A stretch of DNA of 5,278 nucleotides from Acidobacteriota bacterium (GCA_021810735.1 JAJZIF010000312.1:1-5278); one strand, 5' to 3'. Shown: positions 1 to 5,278, counted from the stretch's first letter. The notes: generated from the letters alone by a model not told the origin. Program-made: numbers and translations.

Positions 1-278
1 ACGCTGCCCGGAAACCAATAGAAGATCGTGTGTGTTTCGGCGTGTGCGCCCCACTGCACGGCGCCAGCTTTTTCCAGTGGTCTCTTTAATTTAGAGGTTC
101 CACCCTGAACCGAAAAATCAAGGTCGCGGACAGGAAATCCGGAGATGAGATCGCGGACCGCTCCGCCGGAAAGAAAGACGTTCATACCGGCTTCGCGCGC
201 GGCGTCGCGAATGTGCTGGATAGCGCTCCTCTGGGCTGCGGAGAGGCGGGTTTCGAGGAGATATACGAAGTCAGGCAT
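1..278 (-). CDS. CCA tRNA nucleotidyltransferase / poly(A) polymerase family protein, N-terminal part (truncated by window edge)
   Basis: Reading the minus strand from the ATG at 278-276 gives 92 open codons to the left edge, so the C-terminal part is missing. Residues 36-57 carry the nucleotidyltransferase head signature: SGGAVRD (residues 37-43), then RDLDFSV (51-57), in which D52 and D54 form the DxD metal-binding pair. This is the class II pattern shared by CCA-adding enzymes and bacterial poly(A) polymerases, which use CTP/ATP to complete or extend RNA 3' ends in the cytoplasm. The start is supported by GGTGGA eight bases upstream (minus strand, 292-287) and by the usual short N-terminal lead before the motif. 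The fragment cannot distinguish a full CCA-adding enzyme from an A-adding enzyme or a poly(A) polymerase, because the residues that decide this lie outside the window. It is transcribed divergently from the gene at 469; I see no convincing promoter in the 190-bp gap. Confidence 0.85.
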   Translation of the reverse strand, partial: MPDFVYLLETRLSAAQRSAIQHIRDAAREAGMNVFLSGGAVRDLISGFPVRDLDFSVQGGTSKLKRPLEKAGAVQWGAHAETHTIFYWFPGS

Positions 279-468
279 GCGTCGAATCCACCAAGCGAGC
301 CGCCGCCGGAGAGCTCGAAATTGCTAAACTGATGAATACAAAGCACTTGAAGGCGTGCGGCAATTCAATTCAAAAGGACAATGTAACATACCGAAAAGGC
401 CTTGGCTACGCTTTTGCACCAGTTGCGATGCGAAATGCCGGAGGTGCGCCTGCTGGAAGAGGCATGAA

Positions 469-999
469 ATGTCCGCAAGCCGGAAAAAAGCCGTTGTCCG
501 CAAGCTTTCCCGCGACTGGGTGGCCGGTTACGTTTCGGCAGAGGAGTTTTGCCGCGACGGCGCGGTGGAGCTGCTCGACCTGAGTGGGAAGGTGGTGCAG
601 GTACCCACGACGGAGATCAAATGGCTCTGCTTTGTTCGCGATTTCAACTCAGGGGAGATGAATAACCCCGAACGGCTGCTGCGGAAGAGCTTTGCCGGCC
701 GACCCCGCATCGAGGGCGTCTTTCTGCGGCTGCGGCTGGTCGATGGCGAGCAGGTGGAGGGCGTTGCCGCCAATGACCGCAGCCTGATCGCCGGAGAAGG
801 CGTGTTCCTGCTACCGCCCGATACCCGCTCGAATACACAGCGGCTGTGGATTCCCACCGCGGTCATCCAGGAACTGGAAGCCGTAGCCGTGATCAGCAGT
901 ACGGCCCGCCGCAAGGAGCCGAGCGCAGCGCGCCGGCCAGCCGCAGCTGCCGGAACAGAGAGCCCGGCTGTGAGCGAGCAGCCCAAGCTCTTTTCCTGA
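469..999 (+). CDS. Conserved-looking hypothetical protein with two similar beta-rich segments and a QPKLF tail
   Basis: This is a 176-residue protein that I cannot assign to a characterised family. It appears cytoplasmic: there is no signal peptide or membrane segment. The ATG at 469 is preferred because GGAAGAGG (455-462) lies six bases upstream. The frame stays open back to a GTG at 355, but that codon lacks a well-spaced ribosome site. Residues 8-59 and 84-141 look like two copies of one small beta fold. Each starts with a strand and a turn (VVRKLSRDWVAGYV; LRLRLVDGEQVEGVA), continues with a hydrophobic strand (GAVELLDL; GEGVFLLP), and ends in a strand plus helix-like turn (VQVPTTEIKWLCFV; LWIPTAVIQELEAV). 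Such SH3/Sm-like pairs could bind a nucleic acid, nucleotide or protein, but no catalytic residues are evident. Residues 143-170 are Ala/Pro/Arg-rich and probably disordered, leading to the C-terminal QPKLFS. It may share direction and transcript with lpxD, but a 135-bp gap and a -10-like site separate them. Confidence 0.8.
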   Translation: MSASRKKAVVRKLSRDWVAGYVSAEEFCRDGAVELLDLSGKVVQVPTTEIKWLCFVRDFNSGEMNNPERLLRKSFAGRPRIEGVFLRLRLVDGEQVEGVAANDRSLIAGEGVFLLPPDTRSNTQRLWIPTAVIQELEAVAVISSTARRKEPSAARRPAAAAGTESPAVSEQPKLFS

Positions 1000-1122
1000 G
1001 CGCCGGTTACGGTGCGCGGAAATGGCTGAGTCCCGGCCCGGTGCGCGTCTCCCAGCTTGATTCAGGGGCAGCGGCGGGAGCTCAACCGGAGGCAATCCGG
1101 CGCAATCGTCTGCCGTTAGCTC

Positions 1123-1128
1123 TAGAAT
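1123..1128 (+). promoter_or_regulatory. Candidate -10 element (TAGAAT) directly upstream of lpxD
   Basis: TAGAAT matches the sigma-70 -10 consensus TATAAT at five of six positions. Only six bases (1129-1134) separate it from the lpxD ATG, so transcription from it would start at or next to the start codon and give a leaderless mRNA. The -35 region 16-18 bases upstream is poor (CGCAAT-like). There is no Shine-Dalgarno in 1110-1134, which fits a leaderless start. The hexamer could still be a chance match. Confidence 0.4.
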
Positions 1129-1134
1129 GCGAGC

Positions 1135-2178
1135 ATGAAACTGTCAGAACTGGCCGAGAAGCTTGGCGGGGTCCGAACGGGAGCCGGCGATCCGGAAATT
1201 ACCGGTGTTGCCGGCATTGAAGAGGCCGAGCCCGGCCAGCTCACCTTTGTGGCCAACCCCAAGTACACGGCCGAAGCCAAGAAGACGCGGGCCAGCGCCG
1301 TGGTGGTTTCGCCGGAGTTCCCAGAAATCGACCGGCCCACGCTGCGCGTTGCCAATCCGGACCTGGCTTTCGCGCGAGCCATCGAGCTGTTTTACCAGCC
1401 GCCGGCCTATCCTCCGGGGATTCATCCGCGCGCGGAGGTTCATCCGTCGGCCAGAATTGGCCGCGACGCCCACATCGGCGCCTACGCGGTCATTGGAGAA
1501 AACGTGGTCATCGGTGACCGCGCCGTGATTCTGCCCCATGTGGTTCTTTATCCGGGCGTGACCGTGGGGCACGATTTCTTTGCCCACGCACATGCCGTGG
1601 TGCGGGAAAACTGCCGGCTTGGGGATCATGTCATTCTGCAGAACGGCGCCATCGTAGGCTCGGACGGCTTTGGATTTGCACGCCTTGAAGGCGGCGGCTG
1701 GTACAAGATCGCGCAGTCGGGACCAGCGATCCTGGACGACGAGGTGGAGATCCAGGCGAATGCGTGCGTGGACCGCGCCCGGGTGGGCCAGACGCACATT
1801 GGCCGCGGGGTGAAAGTCGACAACCTGGTGCAGGTTGGCCACGGATCGATGGTTGGGGAGAATTCCCTGCTCTGCTCGCAGACGGGGCTGGCCGGGTCGA
1901 CGGAGGTAGGACGCAACGTAATTCTGGCGGGGCAGGTCGGAGTGGCGGGCCACTGCCGCATCGGCGACAACGTGATTGCGACAGCGCAGGCTGGACTGCA
2001 CGGCGATATTCCAGCGGGCAGCATGCTGAGCGGTTCGCCAGGATTCGACAACCGGCAATGGCTTCGTGTGACGGCGATTATGCCGCGTTTGCCGGAACTG
2101 ATCCGGCAGCTGCAACGTCTAGTACGGAAGATGGAAAAATTGGAGGCGCGGGAGGGCTCAGAAGCGCATCCAAACTAA
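1135..2178 (+). CDS. lpxD: UDP-3-O-(acyl)glucosamine N-acyltransferase LpxD
   Basis: LpxD catalyses the third step of lipid A synthesis: it transfers an acyl chain from acyl carrier protein to the 2-amino group of UDP-3-O-acylglucosamine, as a soluble trimer at the cytoplasmic face. The protein is 347 residues, close to the E. coli enzyme at about 341. Residues 1-95 form the uridine-binding N-terminal domain, with the typical PGQLTFVANPKY (33-44). Residues 98-300 are left-handed beta-helix hexapeptide repeats (for example ARIGRDAHIGAYAVIGE and NVVIGDRAVI). GSDGFGFA (175-182) is a family signature. NLVQVGHGSMVGENS (230-244) holds the expected catalytic histidine H236, the counterpart of E. coli H239; H273 in AGHCRIGD is a second conserved-type histidine. 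Residues 315-340 form the C-terminal helix. No essential residue looks lost. No fabZ, lpxA or lpxB is adjacent, unlike many lpx clusters, so this may be a stand-alone or second lpxD. The next gene begins four bases after the stop. Confidence 0.95.
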   Translation: MKLSELAEKLGGVRTGAGDPEITGVAGIEEAEPGQLTFVANPKYTAEAKKTRASAVVVSPEFPEIDRPTLRVANPDLAFARAIELFYQPPAYPPGIHPRAEVHPSARIGRDAHIGAYAVIGENVVIGDRAVILPHVVLYPGVTVGHDFFAHAHAVVRENCRLGDHVILQNGAIVGSDGFGFARLEGGGWYKIAQSGPAILDDEVEIQANACVDRARVGQTHIGRGVKVDNLVQVGHGSMVGENSLLCSQTGLAGSTEVGRNVILAGQVGVAGHCRIGDNVIATAQAGLHGDIPAGSMLSGSPGFDNRQWLRVTAIMPRLPELIRQLQRLVRKMEKLEAREGSEAHPN

Positions 2179-2182
2179 TTCA

Positions 2183-2983
2183 ATGATTCACGAAACCGAT
2201 CAGGAGACGCTCCCCGGAAAAGAGACGCAGACAGAGACGATCCGCGTGTTGCTGCTCGACGACCACCCGGAAAATCTGCTGCTGCGGTCGACGATCCTGC
2301 GCAAGTTCGGCTACCACACGGAAACGGCCGCAACAGTGGAAGAAGCCGAGGCACTGCTGGGCCACATCGATATCGCCGTACTGGACTATCACCTCGGCGC
2401 GGGGAAATTCGGCACGGAGGTTGCCGCGGCATTGCGGCGGCAACGGCCACAGGTGCCGATCATCATACTGTCTGCCACGCTGGAGCGCCGTTTTGGCGGC
2501 GTGGAGGACATGCACCTGCTCAAGGGCTACAGTTCCATCGACGATCTGGTGGCGGCGCTGCGGTCCTTTGAAGCGAAACGGCGCGGCAAGCCGGTGGTGG
2601 TGGACGCCCGCGACTTTTTCTACTCGCGCATCAATATGGCCATCGGCGACGACGTGGTTCTGGAAATCATGGACGCCGACGGCACGTGGCAATACGTGAA
2701 CGAAGCCTGCGCGCGGCTGCTCGAACATCCGCGCGACTGGTTTCCGGGCCGCAACCTGTTTGCGGAAATGCCGGACCTCGAATCGGGGTGGCAGGAGATC
2801 ATCCGCACCGTAGCCGAGACGCGCGAGACCTACATCGACCGGACGTACCGCGGGCTGCTGAACCTGCCCCGCAAGGGCGTGGAGTGGATATGGAACGTCC
2901 TGGTGTTCCCGATCACCCTGCACAACGGGAAAACGGGGGTCGTGCTAACGGCTCGCATTCTTGAGCGCAAGAGCATTCTTTGA
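2183..2983 (+). CDS. Response regulator receiver-PAS protein without an output domain
   Basis: This 266-residue soluble signalling protein has a receiver domain at residues 20-130: acidic pocket D26-D27, predicted phosphoacceptor D68 in AVLDYHL, S97 in IIILSA, and K114 in HLLKGY. These positions fit a phosphorylatable receiver, although the usual Lys-Pro is Lys-Gly here. A PAS domain fills residues about 155-260 (EIMDADGTWQYVNEACARLL, then a C-terminal strand set ending GVVLTARILER). It stops there: no helix-turn-helix, histidine kinase, GGDEF, EAL or HD-GYP domain follows. It therefore probably acts by protein contact or as a phosphate/ligand sensor. The partner kinase is not in the window. 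The ATG lies four bases past the lpxD stop and lacks a Shine-Dalgarno, which points to translational coupling within an lpxD operon. The first 19 residues are a polar, probably disordered lead. It is co-directional with the diguanylate cyclase at 3221, but the AT-rich gap argues for separate promoters. Confidence 0.88.
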   Translation: MIHETDQETLPGKETQTETIRVLLLDDHPENLLLRSTILRKFGYHTETAATVEEAEALLGHIDIAVLDYHLGAGKFGTEVAAALRRQRPQVPIIILSATLERRFGGVEDMHLLKGYSSIDDLVAALRSFEAKRRGKPVVVDARDFFYSRINMAIGDDVVLEIMDADGTWQYVNEACARLLEHPRDWFPGRNLFAEMPDLESGWQEIIRTVAETRETYIDRTYRGLLNLPRKGVEWIWNVLVFPITLHNGKTGVVLTARILERKSIL

Positions 2984-3017
2984 GGTTGCAGGCCGGGAAT
3001 TGTTCGGGTGGAGTAAC

Positions 3018-3034
3018 TGAGTAAAAATTACTCA
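3018..3034. repeat. Perfect 17-bp dyad TGAGTAA-AAA-TTACTCA
   Basis: Seven-base arms are perfectly inverted around a three-base centre. A further GAGTAAC lies just upstream (3011-3017) as an extra half-site-like copy. The size suits a dimeric regulator's operator. As an RNA hairpin it would be weak and has no following U-run, so it is unlikely to terminate the REC-PAS transcript. Confidence 0.55.
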
Positions 3035-3129
3035 TATACACTACATCACTGGAATGATTTACATTTGTAACCGGGTAAAAGCTACGCTTAATAACTTTTT
3101 AGTTCTGAAGGATAAATTACTTTTGTACC

Positions 3130-3142
3130 GTTATTAGATAAC
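3130..3142. repeat. Perfect dyad GTTAT-TAG-ATAAC
   Basis: Five-base arms are perfectly inverted around a three-base centre at 3136. The centre of the next dyad is 26 bases away, which is between two and three helical turns. It is a candidate operator half of a paired site. Short dyads arise by chance more easily in AT-rich DNA, so confidence is limited. Confidence 0.35.
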
Positions 3143-3155
3143 TTATTGATCCTTC

Positions 3156-3168
3156 ACAAGTTACTTGT
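3156..3168. repeat. Perfect dyad ACAAGT-T-ACTTGT
   Basis: Six-base arms are inverted around a single base. The right arm with its centre, TTACTTG, resembles TTACTCA, the right arm of the dyad at 3018-3034, so one regulator may recognise both. It lies just upstream of the Shine-Dalgarno at 3174 and could overlap a promoter or the start of the leader. Confidence 0.45.
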
Positions 3169-3182
3169 TAAACGGAGGGGTA

Positions 3183-3197
3183 ATGGCCGATAGTTAA
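3183..3197 (+). CDS. Possible four-codon leader ORF (MADS) upstream of the cyclase
   Basis: ATG-GCC-GAT-AGT-TAA follows the strongest Shine-Dalgarno-like run in the intergenic region, GGAGGGG at 3174-3180. The spacing to the ATG is short but usable. The cyclase ATG at 3221, in another frame and 23 bases past this stop, has pyrimidines (ATCCTTCCCC) where its own ribosome site should be. Ribosomes may therefore load here and reinitiate downstream. With only four sense codons the ORF could be chance; the placement and the strong ribosome site are the evidence. Confidence 0.35.
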   Translation: MADS

Positions 3198-3220
3198 GTT
3201 GTCTGAATTCATCCTTCCCC

Positions 3221-5077
3221 ATGTCTGCCGGGCTTATCTCGTCATCTGAGAGAGCGCCCTCTCTTGTGAGAGATGGCGTGTTTGTATTCCTGACCGTATT
3301 CGTTGCCGGGGTGCTGAGCTTTGAATTCGCCCAAGCATCGTCAGGTGTTTACGCGATCTGGTGGCCCAACGGCGTTCTGCTGGCAGCACTATTAATGGCG
3401 AAAAAACAGCGATGGCCATTTCTCCTTGCCATTGGGGGAGCTGCGATCGTGCTGGCGCACGCACCACTGCCCGCGTGGCAACCGCGGATTCTATGGCTGG
3501 CGGTTGGCTGCCTGGACGAGGTTTGCCTGGTAGCGCTGGTGATGCGCTGGTGGGCGGACGGACCGTTCACGCTGACGACGGTCCGCCAAGTGGTGCGATT
3601 CGTCATCCTTGGCGTGATCGTGTGCCCGATCATTTCCGCAATTTTTGCGGTCGGCCTGGGAAATGTATACCCGGGTCACTCCTGGATCAGCGCGTTTGTG
3701 CACTGGTATCTTGCTGACGCGCTTGGCATCGCGACGGCCACCCCCGTGATGCTGGCGGCCTATCGGGGATCGATCCCGAAGCTGTGGAAGCATGCCAAGG
3801 CGATGCAGTCGGCTGGTCTGCTGATCCTGCTGACGATTGGCGGCTGCCTGTGCCTCTTCCAGCCGGACATGGCGGTTCTGGGACTGCTTTTCCCGCTGGT
3901 GATTGTGGCTGTGCTGCGCATGGGGTGGATTGTGGGCGCGCTCGGGGTGCTGACGTTGTCGATTCTGGCCAGCGGCTTTACGTCAGCAGGCCACGGGCCC
4001 TTCGCCGCGCTGTCTCACGCCACCATCGGTGACAGGACCATCGAGATGCAGCTTTTTCTGGCGGCGCTGGTGGGCTCGGCTGCGATCGTAGCCACCGTGT
4101 TTGAAGAACGCCGGCGAATGCTCCAGCAGGCCAAGGAGAAAGAACGCAGCGTGCGTCTACTGACGGAGAGTTCTCCGGACGTGCTGCTTCTCAACGATCT
4201 TTCAAGCCGCATGCTGTACACGACCCGGGCCGTTACCAGGATGCTTGGCTACCAGCCGGTGGAGCTGTACCGGAAGAGCTTCCAGATCGACCTGATGCAC
4301 CCGGACGAAATCCCGGCGTATGCGGATGCGCTGGACGCGGTGCGCCGCCGGAACGAATCCCGGACGCTGATCTACCGCATGCGACGGAAAGATGGGTCGT
4401 GGATGTGGGCGGAGGGGTGCATCTCACTGTACCAGGATGAACGGTCGGCCGAACCCATCGGGTTTGTGAACGTGGTGCGGGATATCACCCACCGGAAAGA
4501 GGCGGAAGACCGGTTGCAGAGCGCGTACAACGAGCTGGAGGTGCTGGCGGCGATTGATGCACTGACAGGCGTGGCGAACCGTCGGCATTTCGATGCGGTG
4601 CTGGATGCGGAATGGAAGCGCGCGATGCGCAGCGGATCGATCATTTCGATGCTGCTGATTGATGTGGACTTCTTCAAGAATTTCAACGACATCTACGGTC
4701 ATCTGAAGGGCGACGACTGCCTGCGAGATATTGCCGCGACGGTTTCGCAGTGCACGCGGCGGTCGACGGATATGGTTGCCCGATTCGGTGGCGAGGAGTT
4801 CGCCGTCATCCTGCCGGAGACGGACGAGGCCGGCGCGGCCGCACTCGCCGAACGCATTCGCCAGGCTGTCGAGTCACATAACGTCCGGCATGACGGGAAC
4901 ACGCACGGCGTGGTTACCATCAGCATCGGCTGTTCGGCAATGGTGCCCACCCGCGGGAGCAGTTGGCTGCCGCTGATTGAAGCCGCCGACAAGGCGCTCT
5001 ATCGCGGGAAAAACAGCGGCCGGAACCGCGTTATTCGGGCCAGCCACCTACCCCAGGTTCTCTGGCGGACGTCGTAG
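3221..5077 (+). CDS. Membrane diguanylate cyclase, MASE1-PAS-GGEEF
   Basis: This 618-residue inner-membrane enzyme is predicted to make cyclic di-GMP from two GTP. Residues about 18-293 are a MASE1-type sensory domain with eight to ten hydrophobic segments and the characteristic WWPNGVLLAALL (47-58). A polar linker rich in charged residues (295-312) leads to a PAS domain with PAC-like end (313-425; YRMRRKDGSWMWAEG, then GFVNVVRDITHRKEAEDRL). A short helical linker (425-443) connects to the GGDEF domain (444-605). It opens with DALTGVANRR (446-455) and has metal-ligand D481 in LLIDVDFFK, substrate-binding N489/D490, the active-site GGEEF (523-527) and ALYRGKNSGRNRV near its end. RSTD (514-517) sits five residues before GGEEF, so the product-inhibition I-site is intact. 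All residues needed for activity are present, so it should be a working, feedback-inhibited cyclase. No EAL domain is fused. The ATG at 3221 lacks a Shine-Dalgarno; an in-frame TAG at 3191 rules out an ATG, GTG or TTG start further upstream. The MASE1 ligand is unknown. Confidence 0.93.
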   Translation: MSAGLISSSERAPSLVRDGVFVFLTVFVAGVLSFEFAQASSGVYAIWWPNGVLLAALLMAKKQRWPFLLAIGGAAIVLAHAPLPAWQPRILWLAVGCLDEVCLVALVMRWWADGPFTLTTVRQVVRFVILGVIVCPIISAIFAVGLGNVYPGHSWISAFVHWYLADALGIATATPVMLAAYRGSIPKLWKHAKAMQSAGLLILLTIGGCLCLFQPDMAVLGLLFPLVIVAVLRMGWIVGALGVLTLSILASGFTSAGHGPFAALSHATIGDRTIEMQLFLAALVGSAAIVATVFEERRRMLQQAKEKERSVRLLTESSPDVLLLNDLSSRMLYTTRAVTRMLGYQPVELYRKSFQIDLMHPDEIPAYADALDAVRRRNESRTLIYRMRRKDGSWMWAEGCISLYQDERSAEPIGFVNVVRDITHRKEAEDRLQSAYNELEVLAAIDALTGVANRRHFDAVLDAEWKRAMRSGSIISMLLIDVDFFKNFNDIYGHLKGDDCLRDIAATVSQCTRRSTDMVARFGGEEFAVILPETDEAGAAALAERIRQAVESHNVRHDGNTHGVVTISIGCSAMVPTRGSSWLPLIEAADKALYRGKNSGRNRVIRASHLPQVLWRTS

Positions 5078-5112
5078 CGCGTCCCGTTCTCCTCTACCCA
5101 CAGAAAAACCCA

Positions 5113-5148
5113 ACAGAAAAGGCCGCGGAGGACCGCAGCCTTTTCTGT
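5113..5148 (+). terminator. Strong stem-loop terminator after the cyclase gene, probably bidirectional
   Basis: An 11-base perfect inverted repeat, ACAGAAAAGGC (5113-5123) with GCCTTTTCTGT (5138-5148), encloses a second stem GCGG/CCGC (5125-5128, 5133-5136) around an AGGA loop, with one C-A mismatch between the stems. The A-run and T-run flanking the GC core give the intrinsic-terminator form on both strands. It lies 35 bases after the cyclase stop. Confidence 0.85.
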
Positions 5149-5151
5149 GCA

Positions 5152-5194
5152 TGGACCGATGTTCCAGACTAGTCATCATGGAGTGACCGGTCCA
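5152..5194. repeat. Inverted repeat TGGACCG / CGGTCCA in the upstream region of the next gene
   Basis: Seven-base arms at 5152-5158 and 5188-5194 are perfectly complementary, with a 29-base interior containing a nested CCA...TGG pair and the 8-bp palindrome GACTAGTC (5167-5174). The right arm overlaps another palindrome, GACCGGTC (5185-5192). It could be an operator or leader structure for the gene starting at 5267. I see no convincing promoter hexamers here. Confidence 0.3.
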
Positions 5195-5266
5195 CTGCGC
5201 TGACCGTGGGTTAAGCTGTGAGCCGAAGCGGTACACAGATCAGAGCCACAAGCGGAGGAACCGGTC

Positions 5267-5278
5267 ATGAAGAAGAAG
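5267..5278 (+). CDS. Start of a downstream gene (MKKK..., truncated by window edge)
   Basis: A strong Shine-Dalgarno, GGAGGAA (5254-5260), lies at ideal spacing before ATG-AAG-AAG-AAG. Only four codons are visible. A Met-Lys-Lys-Lys start is common in the positively charged n-region of signal peptides, so the product may be exported, but four residues cannot show this. The terminator at 5113-5148 separates it from the cyclase gene, so it probably has its own promoter between 5149 and 5253. Confidence 0.6.

Larger units (their letters stand above)
3107..3217 (+). repeat. Three copies of the 11-bp motif ATTNATCCTTC
   Basis: The copies are GAAGGATAAAT at 3107-3117 (inverted), ATTGATCCTTC at 3145-3155 and ATTCATCCTTC at 3207-3217. 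The first two form an imperfect inverted repeat that extends to about 17 bases per arm (3107-3123 with 3139-3155, 13 of 17 pairable). The third ends three bases before the cyclase ATG. In RNA the single GAAGGAU copy can pair with either AUCCUUC copy, but not both at once. Confidence 0.5.
2984..3220 (+). promoter_or_regulatory. AT-rich regulatory intergenic region upstream of the diguanylate cyclase
   Basis: By my count 3011-3170 is about 30% G+C, far below the flanking genes. The region holds three perfect dyads (3018-3034, 3130-3142, 3156-3168), three copies of ATTNATCCTTC in both orientations, many TTACT/TAACT words, and a near-repeat of ATAACTTTTT (3091-3100) as ATAACTTATT (3138-3147). TTGTAA (3065-3070) and TTAATA (3088-3093) are 17 bases apart, but the -10 match is poor, so I cannot name one promoter. 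TATACA (3035-3040) is another possible -10. No c-di-GMP riboswitch consensus is visible. The likely role is a promoter with operators and an mRNA leader for the cyclase. Confidence 0.6.

Noticed and set aside
145..327. Plus-strand 60-codon frame over the nucleotidyltransferase fragment
   Set aside because: Arg/Ser-rich shadow of the minus-strand gene, whose GGAVRD and DLD motifs are clear.
355..468. GTG at 355 as start of the 469 gene
   Set aside because: The only purine run upstream ends a base or so from the codon, too close to act as a ribosome site, while ATG 469 has GGAAGAGG at good spacing. Kept only as a low-interest finding because of its cysteine pattern.
1000..1015. Short stem-loop (GCGCC/GGTGC) right after the 469 gene
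   Set aside because: Only five pairs including a G-U, with no U-run; not a credible terminator.
1144..2115. Long open frame antisense to lpxD (323 codons)
   Set aside because: It lies wholly within a clear lpxD, has no recognisable domain, and its composition (rich in Arg, His, Ala, Pro) is that of a shadow frame in GC-rich DNA.
2180..2923. Long open frame antisense to the REC-PAS gene (247 codons)
   Set aside because: The sense frame has intact receiver and PAS motifs; the antisense translation has none and is His/Arg/Gln-rich as expected for a shadow.
2984..3220. c-di-GMP (GEMM) riboswitch in the cyclase leader
   Set aside because: Considered because of the downstream gene, but the conserved GC-rich core and tetraloop-receptor elements are not visible in this AT-rich sequence.
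1..5278. Mobile elements, CRISPR arrays, tRNA or rRNA genes
   Set aside because: No transposase motifs, regularly spaced repeats or recognisable RNA gene sequences were seen on either strand.

Overview
This 5.3 kb window is GC-rich, Gram-negative bacterial DNA. It carries a lipid A biosynthesis gene (lpxD) and two signalling genes. The compact layout, the codon use and the hypothetical protein upstream of lpxD suggest an acidobacterium (Terriglobia/Acidobacteriaceae type). That placement is an inference from general resemblance, not from a marker gene.

Layout. Positions 1-278 (minus strand) hold the N-terminal 92 codons of a tRNA nucleotidyltransferase/poly(A) polymerase family enzyme that runs off the left edge. 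Facing away from it is a 176-residue protein of unknown function (469-999), made of two similar beta-rich segments and a disordered tail ending in QPKLFS. lpxD follows (1135-2178), with a good -10 hexamer so close to its ATG that the message may be leaderless. Four bases after lpxD comes a REC-PAS protein with no output domain (2183-2983). A 237-bp intergenic region (2984-3220) drops to about 30% G+C over 3011-3170. It holds three perfect dyads, three copies of an 11-bp motif and a four-codon leader ORF. It precedes a 618-residue membrane diguanylate cyclase, MASE1-PAS-GGEEF (3221-5077). A strong stem-loop terminator (5113-5148) closes that gene. A new gene begins at 5267 with a strong Shine-Dalgarno, but only four codons are in the window.

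How the genes may work together. The REC-PAS protein and the MASE1-PAS-GGEEF cyclase are co-directional neighbours and both are sensory, so they may belong to one c-di-GMP pathway. The tight lpxD/REC-PAS junction suggests that this signalling gene is co-transcribed with an outer-membrane biogenesis gene. Both links are inferred from position only.

I see no mobile element, CRISPR array, rRNA or tRNA, and no clearly new multi-gene system. The most unusual part is the regulatory region before the cyclase. Next is the uncharacterised two-repeat protein with its clamp-motif-like C-terminus.
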